In this document: positions 1 to 7,355 of the stretch, one piece after another
Layout: each line of letters opens with the position of its first letter
Numbering within the stretch: position 1 is the stretch's first letter
DNA from: Hyphomicrobium zavarzinii ATCC 27496
GTDB lineage: Bacteria; Pseudomonadota; Alphaproteobacteria; Rhizobiales; Hyphomicrobiaceae
Length of the DNA: 64,000 bases
Assembly: GCF_000383415.1 (NCBI RefSeq)
Contig: NZ_KB911256.1
Location: 62,001-126,000 of the forward strand
Direction of reading: 5' to 3'
Notes under the pieces: generated by a model
Databases searched by the model: none
The model's input: the letters and a program-made list of their open reading frames with translations, nothing else
What the model was told of the DNA's origin: nothing
Position numbers and translations under genes: made by a program

Positions 1-1
1 C

Positions 2-103
2 GAGAAGGCTCGCGCCGAGAACGAGCGGCTGGCCGGTCTCATCACCGCTCTCGAAGCCCGCGTGGCCGCGCTCGAAGGCAGCACGCCGCGCTCGGGTGTC
101 TAG
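2..103 (+). CDS. UbiK/BMFP-type accessory factor, C-terminal end (partial)
   Basis: The window opens inside a reading frame that ends with TAG at 101-103. The 33 visible residues are Lys/Glu/Ala-rich and finish with a heptad-like coiled coil (LEARVAALE) and a short polar tail. This matches the C-terminus of the UbiK (formerly DUF526, membrane fusogenic) family, small coiled-coil proteins that assist ubiquinone biosynthesis. The family is commonly found just upstream of a YbjN gene and proC in Rhizobiales, and the same order is present here. The assignment rests on this short end plus context, so it is moderate; the start lies outside the window. Confidence 0.55.
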   Translation, partial: EKARAENERLAGLITALEARVAALEGSTPRSGV

Positions 104-106
104 ACC

Positions 107-375
107 ATGATCGCTTCGGACCCTATCAGTCCGAAGCGTGAATCATTGGTCTCATTGAAGTCCCATGGTCGCTTCGGACCCTATCAGTCCGAAGCGTGAA
201 TCATCGGTCTCACTGAAGTCCCATGATCGCTTCGGACCCTATCAGTCCGAAGCGTGAATCATTGGTCTCATTGAAGTCCCATGGTCGCTTCGGACCCTAT
301 CAGTCCGAAGCGTGAATCATCGGTCTCACTGAAGTCCCATGATCGCTTCGGACCCTATCAGTCCGAAGCGTGAAT
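107..375. repeat. Five tandem 58-bp repeats, each with a perfect 10-bp hairpin
   Basis: Units begin at 107, 165, 223, 281 and 339, spaced exactly 58 bp; the last is cut short after about 37 bp. Each unit carries CGCTTCGGAC, a 7-nt loop CCTATCA, and GTCCGAAGCG, a perfect inverted repeat (first copy 112-121 / 129-138). Units alternate between two versions: ATGATC with CATTGG, and ATGGTC with CATCGG. The array is therefore an A-B-A-B-A' pattern, which points to duplication of a 116-bp dimer. In type A units the stem can extend through ATGAT/ATCAT with a small bulge. It begins 4 bp after the upstream stop codon, so transcripts leaving that gene would carry a row of hairpins. Confidence 0.95.
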
Positions 376-860
376 TTTCGATCTTACTGATGGCCTTGAG
401 CGGCGATCGGGAGTGATCGGGCTCTAGCCCTTCGCGCGTCTCGGCACGAGATGCCTCGGTGCTTCGTTCCGCTTGTCGAGTGCGCGGCCGCCGTTTCCAC
501 ATCGCAAAATCGACTTTTCAACATTTGGCGTCAGCGAGTTGCGCAAACGCTGCGCCTTAAGCGTCGCGACACCATTTTGCCCACTTTGCTCGTGGACAAA
601 ACCGCCATCGGCTTGCGACTCGTGCGCCCCTCTGTTTTCGTCTGCGGCGTTCAGAGTGCTTCGAAACGCGGGTCAATTTTCCCCGTTGCGAGGCTGGCTC
701 GACAGGGGAGCTGCGGTGCCTTTGCTCAGCCGTTGAGAACGCGAAGCACCCGGGGACAAGTCGAGTTTCGCCCCAATCAGGTCATCGGCAGAGCGTGCAG
801 TGCGGCGATCAGGAATGCCGGCAGCCGAACGAGGTCGCCGAGCAGGTTGAAGGAGCCAGA
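376..860. other. Non-coding stretch upstream of the YbjN-like gene
   Basis: About 485 bp between the tandem array and the next convincing gene. Open frames here lack ribosome sites and overlap one another, and none resembles a known family. The last bases hold the GAAGGAG ribosome site of the following gene (849-855). No tRNA, rRNA or clear terminator is visible. Confidence 0.5.
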
Positions 861-1358
861 ATGGCATCGTCCGAAAAGGGCAATCAGCGCATCACTCACC
901 CGATCGATCTGGTGGAGCAGCTTGCTGCGAACTATGACTGGCAGACGGATCGCACGGGCGACGACGAGCTGACGCTGGTCGTGGGCGGCAATTGGACCGA
1001 CTATCACGTCTCGCTCAACTGGCGCGATGACCTCGAGGCCTTGCATCTGGCCTGCGCGTTCGATTTCCGGGTGCCCGAGACGCGCCTCAACGAGATGTAC
1101 CGCTTGATTGCCCAGATCAACGAGCAGCTCTGGCTCGGCCATTTCGATCTGTGGACCCAGGAAGGCCTGGTGATGTTCCGCCACGCCCTGCTGCTCAATG
1201 GCGCCGTGATCACGCCGGGCCAGTGCGAAGCCATCCTCAAGGCCGCTCTCGAAGCCTGCGAGCGCTACTATCAGGCCTTCCAGTTCGTCGTTTGGGCGGG
1301 TAAGGAGAGCCGGGAAGCGCTCGTCTCGACCATGTTCCAGACCGAGGGCCAAGCCTAA
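861..1358 (+). CDS. YbjN domain-containing protein
   Basis: A 165-residue protein of the YbjN family, related in fold to type III secretion chaperones; the biochemical role is not established. The start is ATG 861 because GAAGGAG lies about 6 nt upstream; a longer in-frame extension to 795 lacks such a site. The chain is acidic and Trp/Leu-rich, with no signal peptide or membrane segment, so it is probably cytosolic. It sits 68 bp before proC in the same direction, the usual alphaproteobacterial order, and may be co-transcribed with it. The family call is good; the function remains unknown. Confidence 0.85.
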   Translation: MASSEKGNQRITHPIDLVEQLAANYDWQTDRTGDDELTLVVGGNWTDYHVSLNWRDDLEALHLACAFDFRVPETRLNEMYRLIAQINEQLWLGHFDLWTQEGLVMFRHALLLNGAVITPGQCEAILKAALEACERYYQAFQFVVWAGKESREALVSTMFQTEGQA

Positions 1359-1426
1359 GCCGCCTCTGGACAAAGCTGAGCTGCGTCTGCGGCGGTCCCC
1401 GCAGAGAAGCAGAACGGCACGGCACA

Positions 1427-2251
1427 ATGGCATTCACATTCAACGGTCCCCTCCTTCTCGTCGGAGCGGGCAAGATGGGCGGCGCCCTGATCGAGGGTTT
1501 GATCGCGCGCGGCCTCGATCCCAAGCGCGTCCGCGTCCAGGACCCGTCTCCGCCGTCCGAGGTTGCAGCGCTTCTCGCCAAGTACGGCATTGCAGCCGAG
1601 CCGCGCATTGAAAGCCTCTCCGAGGCGCCGGGGGTGATCCTCGTCGCGGTCAAGCCTCAGGTGATGGACGCCGTCTTTCCGCCGGTTGCCCGCCTCGCCA
1701 GACCTCAGACGTTGACGATCTCCATCGCGGCCGGGCGCACGCTGCAGAGTTTCGAAAAGCATCTGGCGCAAGGCGCCGCCGTCGTGCGCGCCATGCCCAA
1801 CACGCCTGCCGCTATCGGCCGTGGCATCACGGTTTGCGCTGCGAACGCCCACGTGACACCTGCCGCACAGGGCTTGTGCGAAGCGCTCTTGTCGGCCGTG
1901 GGAGAGGTCGCGTGGGTCGAGAAGGAGGAGCTGATGGATGCGGTGACGGCCGTCTCCGGCTCGGGACCCGCCTATGTGTTTCTGCTCGCCGAATGTCTGG
2001 AGAAGGCCGGGATCGCCGCAGGGCTGGAGGCCGGTTTGGCGAAGCGCCTCGCCAGGGCTACCGTCTCGGGAGCGGGCGAGCTCTTGCACCGCTCGGATCT
2101 CGACGCGAGCGTCCTGCGCCAGAACGTGACGTCGCCCGGCGGCACCACGGCAGCGGCGCTCGGCGTGCTGATGGCCGAAGGTGGTCTCGGAGAGCTGATG
2201 ACGAAAGCTGTGCTTGCGGGAGAGGGGCGCAGCCGCGAGCTGGCGAAATGA
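1427..2251 (+). CDS. proC: Pyrroline-5-carboxylate reductase
   Basis: Catalyses the last step of proline synthesis, NAD(P)H-dependent reduction of 1-pyrroline-5-carboxylate, in the cytosol. The 274-residue length is normal. The N-terminal Rossmann loop reads GAGKMGGALIEG at about residues 13-24. The MPNTPA segment and the family signature around SGSGPAYVF (about 183-191), followed by TSPGGTT near the C-terminus, are all intact. It follows the YbjN gene by 68 bp. A possible terminator lies about 50 bp after the stop codon. Confidence 0.97.
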   Translation: MAFTFNGPLLLVGAGKMGGALIEGLIARGLDPKRVRVQDPSPPSEVAALLAKYGIAAEPRIESLSEAPGVILVAVKPQVMDAVFPPVARLARPQTLTISIAAGRTLQSFEKHLAQGAAVVRAMPNTPAAIGRGITVCAANAHVTPAAQGLCEALLSAVGEVAWVEKEELMDAVTAVSGSGPAYVFLLAECLEKAGIAAGLEAGLAKRLARATVSGAGELLHRSDLDASVLRQNVTSPGGTTAAALGVLMAEGGLGELMTKAVLAGEGRSRELAK

Positions 2252-2299
2252 TCATGGCGTGTCAGATCGCGCACGCCCGCGGCTACGTGTCCTCGTTTG

Positions 2300-2340
2300 A
2301 ACCCGGATGAGCCCGAAAGCTCCGGCGACCGGGTTCTTTT
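2300..2340 (+). terminator. Candidate terminator downstream of proC
   Basis: AACCCGG (2300-2306) pairs with CCGGGTT (2329-2335), enclosing a smaller GAGC/GCTC hairpin, and is followed by CTTTT. The stem is only 7 bp and the T run is short, so this is a moderate call. Confidence 0.45.
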
Positions 2341-2640
2341 GACATCGATGCGGCGGGGACCTAACGCAGCAAGGAGGATAGCCTGTCGGGTCCGCGGCCG
2401 CCGCATTGAGTGCCATGCCATCGGCGGGTGGCGGTCCCGCTTTCTGGCCGTTTGGGTATCGACGCCGCTGCAAGTGCAGCATCACCCTCACCCCTAGGGT
2501 TATGCTATACTGTAACAGTTCGCGCAACGCGGCATTTTTCCCAATCACGGACTTGTGTAGCACGGGATCGCCGGGAAAATATCGGCACGAAAAAGCAGGC
2601 CACCCGAGGGTAGCCTGCTGATTTGAAAGCAAAATCAGGA
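2341..2640. other. Intergenic stretch without a recognisable gene
   Basis: About 300 bp between the proC terminator candidate and a convergent small gene. Short frames are present on both strands but none has a ribosome site plus family resemblance. A short palindrome-like GGGTAGCC/GGCCACCC segment near 2600-2615 could serve as a terminator stem for the minus-strand gene, but it is weak. Confidence 0.4.
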
Positions 2641-2925
2641 TCAGTGTGTGGCGCGGGGCGAGACGTCGCCGACGACGCCGGTTGCGGCATCGCACACCAC
2701 CTCGTAGTCGAGCCCGTTGGTGCGAAGCACGAAGCGATAGATCGGCCGGCCGTCCGGTGCTGTTTCGCTGGTGTGCCCCATGCTGGCGCCCATGGCGTTG
2801 ACGGTTTTGGTGCAGGCGGTGGCATCCGGAAGCTTCTGCGAGACGGCGTCGGCCGCAGTGGCTGGCAGGCTGAACACGGACGCGACCGCAAGTGCGGTGA
2901 TCCTCGTAACGGTTGGTGAGGTCAT
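2641..2925 (-). CDS. Small exported PepSY-like protein
   Basis: A 94-residue protein with a typical signal peptide: a short positive N-terminus, a hydrophobic stretch and an ATAADA cleavage region near residues 21-26. The mature part has two cysteines and ends in a YRF...YEVVCDAATG segment resembling PepSY/SH3-like periplasmic domains that often act as protease inhibitors or sensors. The start ATG at 2925 is supported by GAGGAGAGG just upstream; a longer frame to 2982 is less likely. It is followed upstream by an inverted repeat (2991-3018) and may be controlled by the adjacent two-component system. Function is inferred only. Confidence 0.7.
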   Translation of the reverse strand: MTSPTVTRITALAVASVFSLPATAADAVSQKLPDATACTKTVNAMGASMGHTSETAPDGRPIYRFVLRTNGLDYEVVCDAATGVVGDVSPRATH

Positions 2926-2990
2926 GAAACCTCTCCTCTCAATGAAGGAACGGAACAAGTCCCGTCTGATCGGGACATTCATGAAATAAC

Positions 2991-3018
2991 GTTACGTCTA
3001 GACGGGATGTAACGTAAC
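2991..3018. promoter_or_regulatory. Inverted repeat upstream of the PepSY-like gene
   Basis: GTTACGT (2991-2997) and ACGTAAC (3012-3018) form a perfect 7-bp inverted repeat 66 bp upstream of the small exported gene and downstream of the kinase gene. The position and symmetry fit an operator; the neighbouring OmpR-type regulator is a natural candidate to bind, but this is inference. Confidence 0.4.
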
Positions 3019-3091
3019 TCAACATCCCGTGAGGCGGCGAGAGCGGAAAAACCCCGAGGCAGACCAGCGGATTACGGGGAGAGAGCGGCCT

Positions 3092-4531
3092 CTAGAGCGG
3101 CACGGAGATGATGGCGCGAAGCCCGCCCATGGAGCTCTCGCCGAGCGTGATGTCCCCGCCGTGGCTTTTCGCGATGTCGCGGGCAATGGCGAGCCCGAGG
3201 CCGCTGTTGCCGTCGTCCTGGTTGCGCGACCTGTCGATCCGGTAGAACGGCTTGAACACATTCGCCCGCTCAGATGCCGGGATGCCCGGTCCGTTGTCGT
3301 CGACCTCGATACGCAGCCATCGCCCTTCGGTGGCGGCGCGGATCACGATCTGATCGCCGTAGCGCACCGCGTTCGAGACAAGGTTGGTGATGGCGCGTTT
3401 GAAGGCCTGCCGCTTGAGCGGAAGGATCACGTCGCCGCGCCGCTTGCGGAGCTTGAGTTCGATTGCCGTGCCGTAGACTTGCGACTCCTCCAGGATTTCC
3501 TCGAGCAGCTCGGTGAGGTTCGTGGGCTTCGCCTCTTCGCCGCCGTCGCCGCGCGCAAACGCGAGGTAGTCCTCCAGCATGTGCTGCATCTCGTCCACGT
3601 CCGCCTTGAGCGACTGGACGTCCGGCCCTTCGCCCATGAACGCGAGCTCGAGCTTGAAGCGGGTCAGCACCGTTCGCAGGTCGTGACTCACGCCCGCCAG
3701 CATCGTCGTGCGCTGCTCCACGTGCTGGCGGATGCGGTTGCGCATTTCGAGGAAGGCTGCCGCCGCCTGGCGCACCTCGCGCGCGCCCCGGACCTGGAAA
3801 TCGTCCGGCACGGGGCGGCCCTTTCCGAAAGCGTCCACCGCTTCGGCAAGACGCAGGATCGGGCGGATCTGGTTGCGAAGGAACAGGATGGCGACGGTCA
3901 AGAGGATCACCGACGAGCCGACCATCCAGAGAAGGAAGATGTGCGAGTTGGACGCATAGGTCTGCGTGCGCACGGCGAGGAAACGCAGGATGGAGTCGGC
4001 ATGCTGCACGCGGATCTCCACGTGCCGCGATTGTCCCACCGTATCGATCCAGAACGGCCGCTGAACCTGCCGCGAGATCTCGCGCGAGAGTGCGCGGTCG
4101 AGCAGATCGAAGAACGGCTTCTGCCGCGATTCCGGCAGGTCGCCGGGCGGCAGGATCTGCATGGACAGATTGAGCCGGTCGCGCGCGATGCGGATGATCT
4201 CGTCGTATTTGCCCGGCGGCGAGCCTTCGTAGATGTCGATCAGCGCCGCGATGTCCCGCGCCGTCGTCTCGGAGAGGCGGCGCGTGACGTTCTGCCAGTG
4301 CCGCTCCATGAACACGAACGCGATCACGCCTTCGAGCACGACGATCGGTGCGATGATGATGATGAGCGCGCGGGCATAGAGGCCCTTCGGCATCAGCTCG
4401 GCAAACAGGCCCACGAAGCTCTGGTGCAGCCCCTTGAGCCGGCTGAGAGCCGGAGCGGATTTTTCCGAAAAGAAGCGGAATGCCTTCCCGGCTCGTTCGG
4501 ACGCGCTGGTGAAGGGGCCGAGAAGGTCCAC
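3092..4531 (-). CDS. EnvZ-type membrane sensor histidine kinase
   Basis: A 479-residue sensor kinase that probably phosphorylates the response regulator encoded just upstream. Domains in order: a cytosolic N-terminal stretch, a transmembrane helix (about 52-74), a periplasmic domain of about 130 residues, a second helix (about 203-223), a HAMP segment, a HisKA domain with the phospho-accepting His in GVSHDLR (about 290), and an ATPase domain with NLVSNAVRY, DDNGPGIP and SGLGLAI boxes. The start is GTG at 4529-4531, 3 bp after the regulator stop codon, indicating translational coupling. The signal sensed is not evident. Confidence 0.92.
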   Translation of the reverse strand: MDLLGPFTSASERAGKAFRFFSEKSAPALSRLKGLHQSFVGLFAELMPKGLYARALIIIIAPIVVLEGVIAFVFMERHWQNVTRRLSETTARDIAALIDIYEGSPPGKYDEIIRIARDRLNLSMQILPPGDLPESRQKPFFDLLDRALSREISRQVQRPFWIDTVGQSRHVEIRVQHADSILRFLAVRTQTYASNSHIFLLWMVGSSVILLTVAILFLRNQIRPILRLAEAVDAFGKGRPVPDDFQVRGAREVRQAAAAFLEMRNRIRQHVEQRTTMLAGVSHDLRTVLTRFKLELAFMGEGPDVQSLKADVDEMQHMLEDYLAFARGDGGEEAKPTNLTELLEEILEESQVYGTAIELKLRKRRGDVILPLKRQAFKRAITNLVSNAVRYGDQIVIRAATEGRWLRIEVDDNGPGIPASERANVFKPFYRIDRSRNQDDGNSGLGLAIARDIAKSHGGDITLGESSMGGLRAIISVPL

Positions 4532-4534
4532 GTT

Positions 4535-5263
4535 CTAATCCACGTACAGGATGTATCCCTTGCCGCGCACGGTCTGAAGGTAGACCGGGTTCGAGGGGTC
4601 GGTTTCGATTTTGCGGCGGAGGCGATTGATCTGCACGTCGATCGCCCGGTCGTTTCCGGTCGTCTCGTCGGTCGCCAGTTCATGCCTCTGTATGGGAGTG
4701 CCCTGCTTCTGCGCGAACTGGCGCAAGAGATCCCGTTCACGTTCGGTGAGCTTGATCGTCTCGTTGTTGCGCTTGAGCTCTCCGCGCGCGATGTGGAACA
4801 CGAGGGTTCCCATCCTTACCTCGTCGGAAACCGGGGGCGCCTGAACGGCCTGCGCACTCTGGCCGCGCTTCAGGATGTTGCGAATGCGCAGCAGAAGCTC
4901 GCGCGGCTCGAACGGCTTCGGCACGTAGTCGTCGACGCCGATCTCGAGCCCCTCGATGCGCTGCTCGGGCTCCGCGCGGGCTGTCAGCATGCAGATCGGA
5001 ATGTCGCGCACCGCCTTGATCTGGCGTGCGAGCTCGAGTCCGCTGATGCCGGGCATCATCACGTCCAGCAGCACGATGTCGAAATCGAGTCCCCGGAGCG
5101 AGGCCTGGGCCATCTCGGCGTCGGCTGCCGTCGTCACGCGAAAGCCCTGTGAGTAGAGATAGCGCGCGAGCAGATCGCGGATCTTGTGGTCGTCGTCGAC
5201 GATCAGCACATGCGGAGCATCGTCCGGCAGCGGCTCGGAGCGTCGGTCTGATAACGAGGTCAT
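4535..5263 (-). CDS. petR: OmpR-family response regulator, PetR-like
   Basis: A 242-residue regulator with an N-terminal receiver (DDD acidic pocket, phospho-acceptor Asp in DIVLLDVMMPG at about 60, Lys in PKPFEP) and a C-terminal winged-helix DNA-binding domain containing the TERERDLL and GNDRAIDVQINRLRRKIE segments typical of OmpR. The ATG at 5263 overlaps the stop codon of the MarR-type gene (TGATG), so the two are translationally coupled. The order MarR regulator / OmpR regulator corresponds to petP-petR of Rhodobacter capsulatus, where both are needed for petABC expression. Here petABC is not in the window; a kinase follows and ilvE is divergent. The symbol rests on family and order. Confidence 0.85.
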   Translation of the reverse strand: MTSLSDRRSEPLPDDAPHVLIVDDDHKIRDLLARYLYSQGFRVTTAADAEMAQASLRGLDFDIVLLDVMMPGISGLELARQIKAVRDIPICMLTARAEPEQRIEGLEIGVDDYVPKPFEPRELLLRIRNILKRGQSAQAVQAPPVSDEVRMGTLVFHIARGELKRNNETIKLTERERDLLRQFAQKQGTPIQRHELATDETTGNDRAIDVQINRLRRKIETDPSNPVYLQTVRGKGYILYVD

Positions 5264-5859
5264 CAACGGTTCTCCCCGCTGGCCTTGTCGCCTGCCGGTG
5301 AGACGCGGACAAGAGCTTCCACTTGCGCCCGGTCTTCCTCGGAGATCATGGCGAGCAAAAAGCGTTTGGTTGCGGCCTCCGCCTCGGGTCCCGCGGCCGC
5401 AAGGGCCGCCTCCACGCGCTTCACCTGCAAGGCGGTGAGCTTTTCAGCGAGCCGCGTGCCTTTGACGGTCGCATAGAGCAGCCGTTCGCGGCGATCCTCC
5501 GCTCCGGCCCTCTGCGTGATGAAGCCCTCGCCGATGAGCTGCTTCAGCACGCGCGCAAGCGACTGCTTGGTAATCTTCAAAATCTCGAGAAGGTTGGCAA
5601 CTCTGAGGCCGGGATTGCGATGGACGAAATGCAGCACCCTGTGATGGGCCCGCCCGAAGCCGTATTGCGCCAGCACCGCGTCCGGATCGCCCGTGAAATC
5701 ACGATAGGCGAAAAAAAACAGCTCCACGTGCGTGATGAGGTCGGCTCGTCCGTTGGCTGAAGAGGGCGCGTCCTGGGCGCTGTCACGCGTCAGGTTCTGG
5801 CGTCGGGCACCGGAGGGGTCACGAGTTATGTCAGCCATGTTGACATATTTGAATGCCAT
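5263..5859 (-). CDS. petP: MarR-family transcriptional regulator, PetP-like
   Basis: A winged-helix regulator of about 198 residues: a disordered N-terminal 45 residues, then the MarR core with LRVANLLEILKITKQSLARVL as the recognition helix region and an AEDRRERLLY wing, and a C-terminal dimerisation helix. It heads a three-gene operon with petR and the sensor kinase and overlaps petR by 1 bp. The start is uncertain: ATG 5859 is chosen, but ATG 5838 and ATG 5874 are in frame and none has a strong ribosome site. The intergenic space to ilvE is short, so its promoter lies within about 200 bp. Confidence 0.85.
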   Translation of the reverse strand: MAFKYVNMADITRDPSGARRQNLTRDSAQDAPSSANGRADLITHVELFFFAYRDFTGDPDAVLAQYGFGRAHHRVLHFVHRNPGLRVANLLEILKITKQSLARVLKQLIGEGFITQRAGAEDRRERLLYATVKGTRLAEKLTALQVKRVEAALAAAGPEAEAATKRFLLAMISEEDRAQVEALVRVSPAGDKASGENR

Positions 5860-5868
5860 TGGTACTTC
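5840..5868 (+). promoter_or_regulatory. Candidate promoter for ilvE
   Basis: TTGACA (5840-5845), a 17-bp spacer and TACTTC (5863-5868) on the plus strand fit an alphaproteobacterial housekeeping promoter. It overlaps the 5' end of the divergent petP gene and would give an ilvE leader of about 180 nt. It is based on pattern only. Confidence 0.35.
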
Positions 5869-6055
5869 TGGCAAGTCATTTTCAAGCGGCCGTCACATGC
5901 CGAAACGGGGCGCATTGCTCCGTTTTCTGCCGCCCCGCAACCTCGATTGCGGGGAGCGACCTGGCCGGACCCGTCCGGAAGACCCGTCTCGGCGGTCGAG
6001 CAGGACGACGAGCCCAATGCCGAGTGCGAACTGCGGAACCCAATAGGACGTCATC

Positions 6056-6952
6056 ATGGCTGAGATCGTTCCCTACCACGATCGTGACGGTTTCATCTGG
6101 ATGGATGGCAAGCTCGTGCCCTGGCGCGAGGCCAATGTTCACATTCTGACGCATGCGCTGCATTACGGCAGCGCGGTGTTCGAGGGCCTGCGCGCATACG
6201 GCGGCGAGATCTTCAAGCTGACAGAGCATTCCGAGCGCCTCGTCGAGAGCGCCCGCATCCTCGAATTCGAGATCACGCAGAGCGTGGCCGAGATCGATCA
6301 GGCGTGCCGCGATACGATGGCTGCCAACAACCTCGTCGATTGCTATGTCCGCCCCATCGCCTGGCGCGGCAGCGAGCAGATGGGCGTGGCCGCCCAGCAG
6401 ACCAAGATTCACCTCGCAGTGGCCACCTGGACTTGGGGCTCCTACTTCCCGATGGAGCAGCGGCTGAAGGGCATCCGCATCGGCTTCGCCAAGTATCGCC
6501 GTCCCGATCCGGCCACCGCGCCCACCAAGGCCAAGGCCGCCGGTCTCTACATGATCTGCACCATCGAGAAGCACCGCGCCGAGCGGGCCGGCTATGCCGA
6601 TGCCCTCATGCTCGACTATCGCGGCCGCATCGCCGAGTGCACCGGCGCCAACATCTTCTTCGTGAAGGATGGTGTGATCCACACGCCCGAGGCCGACTGC
6701 TTCCTGGACGGCATCACGCGCCGCACGGTGATCGCGCTTGCGAAGAAGCGCGGTTATGAGGTGCGGGAGCGTGCAATCCTCCCCGACGAGCTGGCAACCT
6801 TCTCGGAGTGTTTCATCACCGGCACCGCCGCCGAGGTGACGCCCGTCTCCGAGATCGGCGACTTCAAGTTCAAGCCTGCCCAGATCTCCGAGACGCTGCT
6901 CAACGACTACATGACGCTCGTTCAGCCCAACAAAAAGGTCGCCGCAGAGTAG
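6056..6952 (+). CDS. ilvE: Branched-chain amino acid aminotransferase
   Basis: A PLP-dependent class IV aminotransferase that interconverts Val, Leu and Ile with their 2-oxo acids using glutamate/2-oxoglutarate. The 298-residue length is typical. Family features include HALHYGSAVFEGLRAY (about 33-48), the PLP lysine in the PTKAKAAG segment (Lys160), ADALMLDYRG, and the C-terminal ECFITGTAAEVTPV signature. It lies divergent from petP-petR, an arrangement also common in other Rhizobiales. It is followed by an intergenic repeat element that separates it from a convergent gene. Confidence 0.96.
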   Translation: MAEIVPYHDRDGFIWMDGKLVPWREANVHILTHALHYGSAVFEGLRAYGGEIFKLTEHSERLVESARILEFEITQSVAEIDQACRDTMAANNLVDCYVRPIAWRGSEQMGVAAQQTKIHLAVATWTWGSYFPMEQRLKGIRIGFAKYRRPDPATAPTKAKAAGLYMICTIEKHRAERAGYADALMLDYRGRIAECTGANIFFVKDGVIHTPEADCFLDGITRRTVIALAKKRGYEVRERAILPDELATFSECFITGTAAEVTPVSEIGDFKFKPAQISETLLNDYMTLVQPNKKVAAE

Positions 6953-7096
6953 GCGAAGCACGGCCTGCGCCTCGCTTCCGTCTTGCCGCGCCGCAGGTTA
7001 CGGCACGCGGTTTCTCCACGCAGGCGTGGCCAGCTTCCGCGTGGCCCATTGCCCGTTGGCGGGTCGCAACTCACTCTCGGTCAGCGCACCGCGCCG

Positions 7097-7290
7097 GCGT
7101 GTCTGGATCCCGGCCTGCGCCGGGATGACGTTGAATTGAGGCAGCCGGATCGACAAAAAAGAGCGTCATCGCGGCCGTCCATGCGAAGCCACGGCATGGC
7201 TGCGCCATGCAGCCGGCGGACGTTGAATTGGGGCAACCTAGGCATCCAAAAAGGAACGTCATCCCGACGAAGGTCGGGATCCAGGCACGC
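7097..7290. repeat. Paired-hairpin dispersed repeat, copy 1
   Basis: Two facing hairpins between convergent genes. The left one is ATCCCGGC-CTGC-GCCGGGAT (7107-7126); the right one is ATCCCGAC-GAAG-GTCGGGAT (7261-7280). They are bracketed by GCGTGTCTGG (7097-7106) and CCAGGCACGC (7281-7290), which are inverted with one mismatch. The inner part contains two direct GACGTTGAATTG segments and a GCATGG/CCATGC hairpin. A shorter relative with the same loops lies at 30824-30925. The rest of the 6953-7355 gap holds no gene I can support. Confidence 0.9.
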
Positions 7291-7355
7291 TGCAATCTTG
7301 CGCATAGCGCCGTGATGATAACGCAGCGCGCCTGCCGGATAGGACGCGGCGAGCC

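Noticed and set aside
107-375. The tandem array as a CRISPR locus
   Set aside because: Repeat units are contiguous with no variable spacers, units are 58 bp, and no cas genes are nearby.
451-972. A 173-residue plus-strand frame
   Set aside because: It overlaps the supported YbjN gene in another frame, has no ribosome site and its residue make-up is not protein-like.
3029-5152. A 707-residue plus-strand frame
   Set aside because: It lies opposite the kinase and petR genes, a shadow of their high-GC codon positions; the minus-strand products have full domain signatures.
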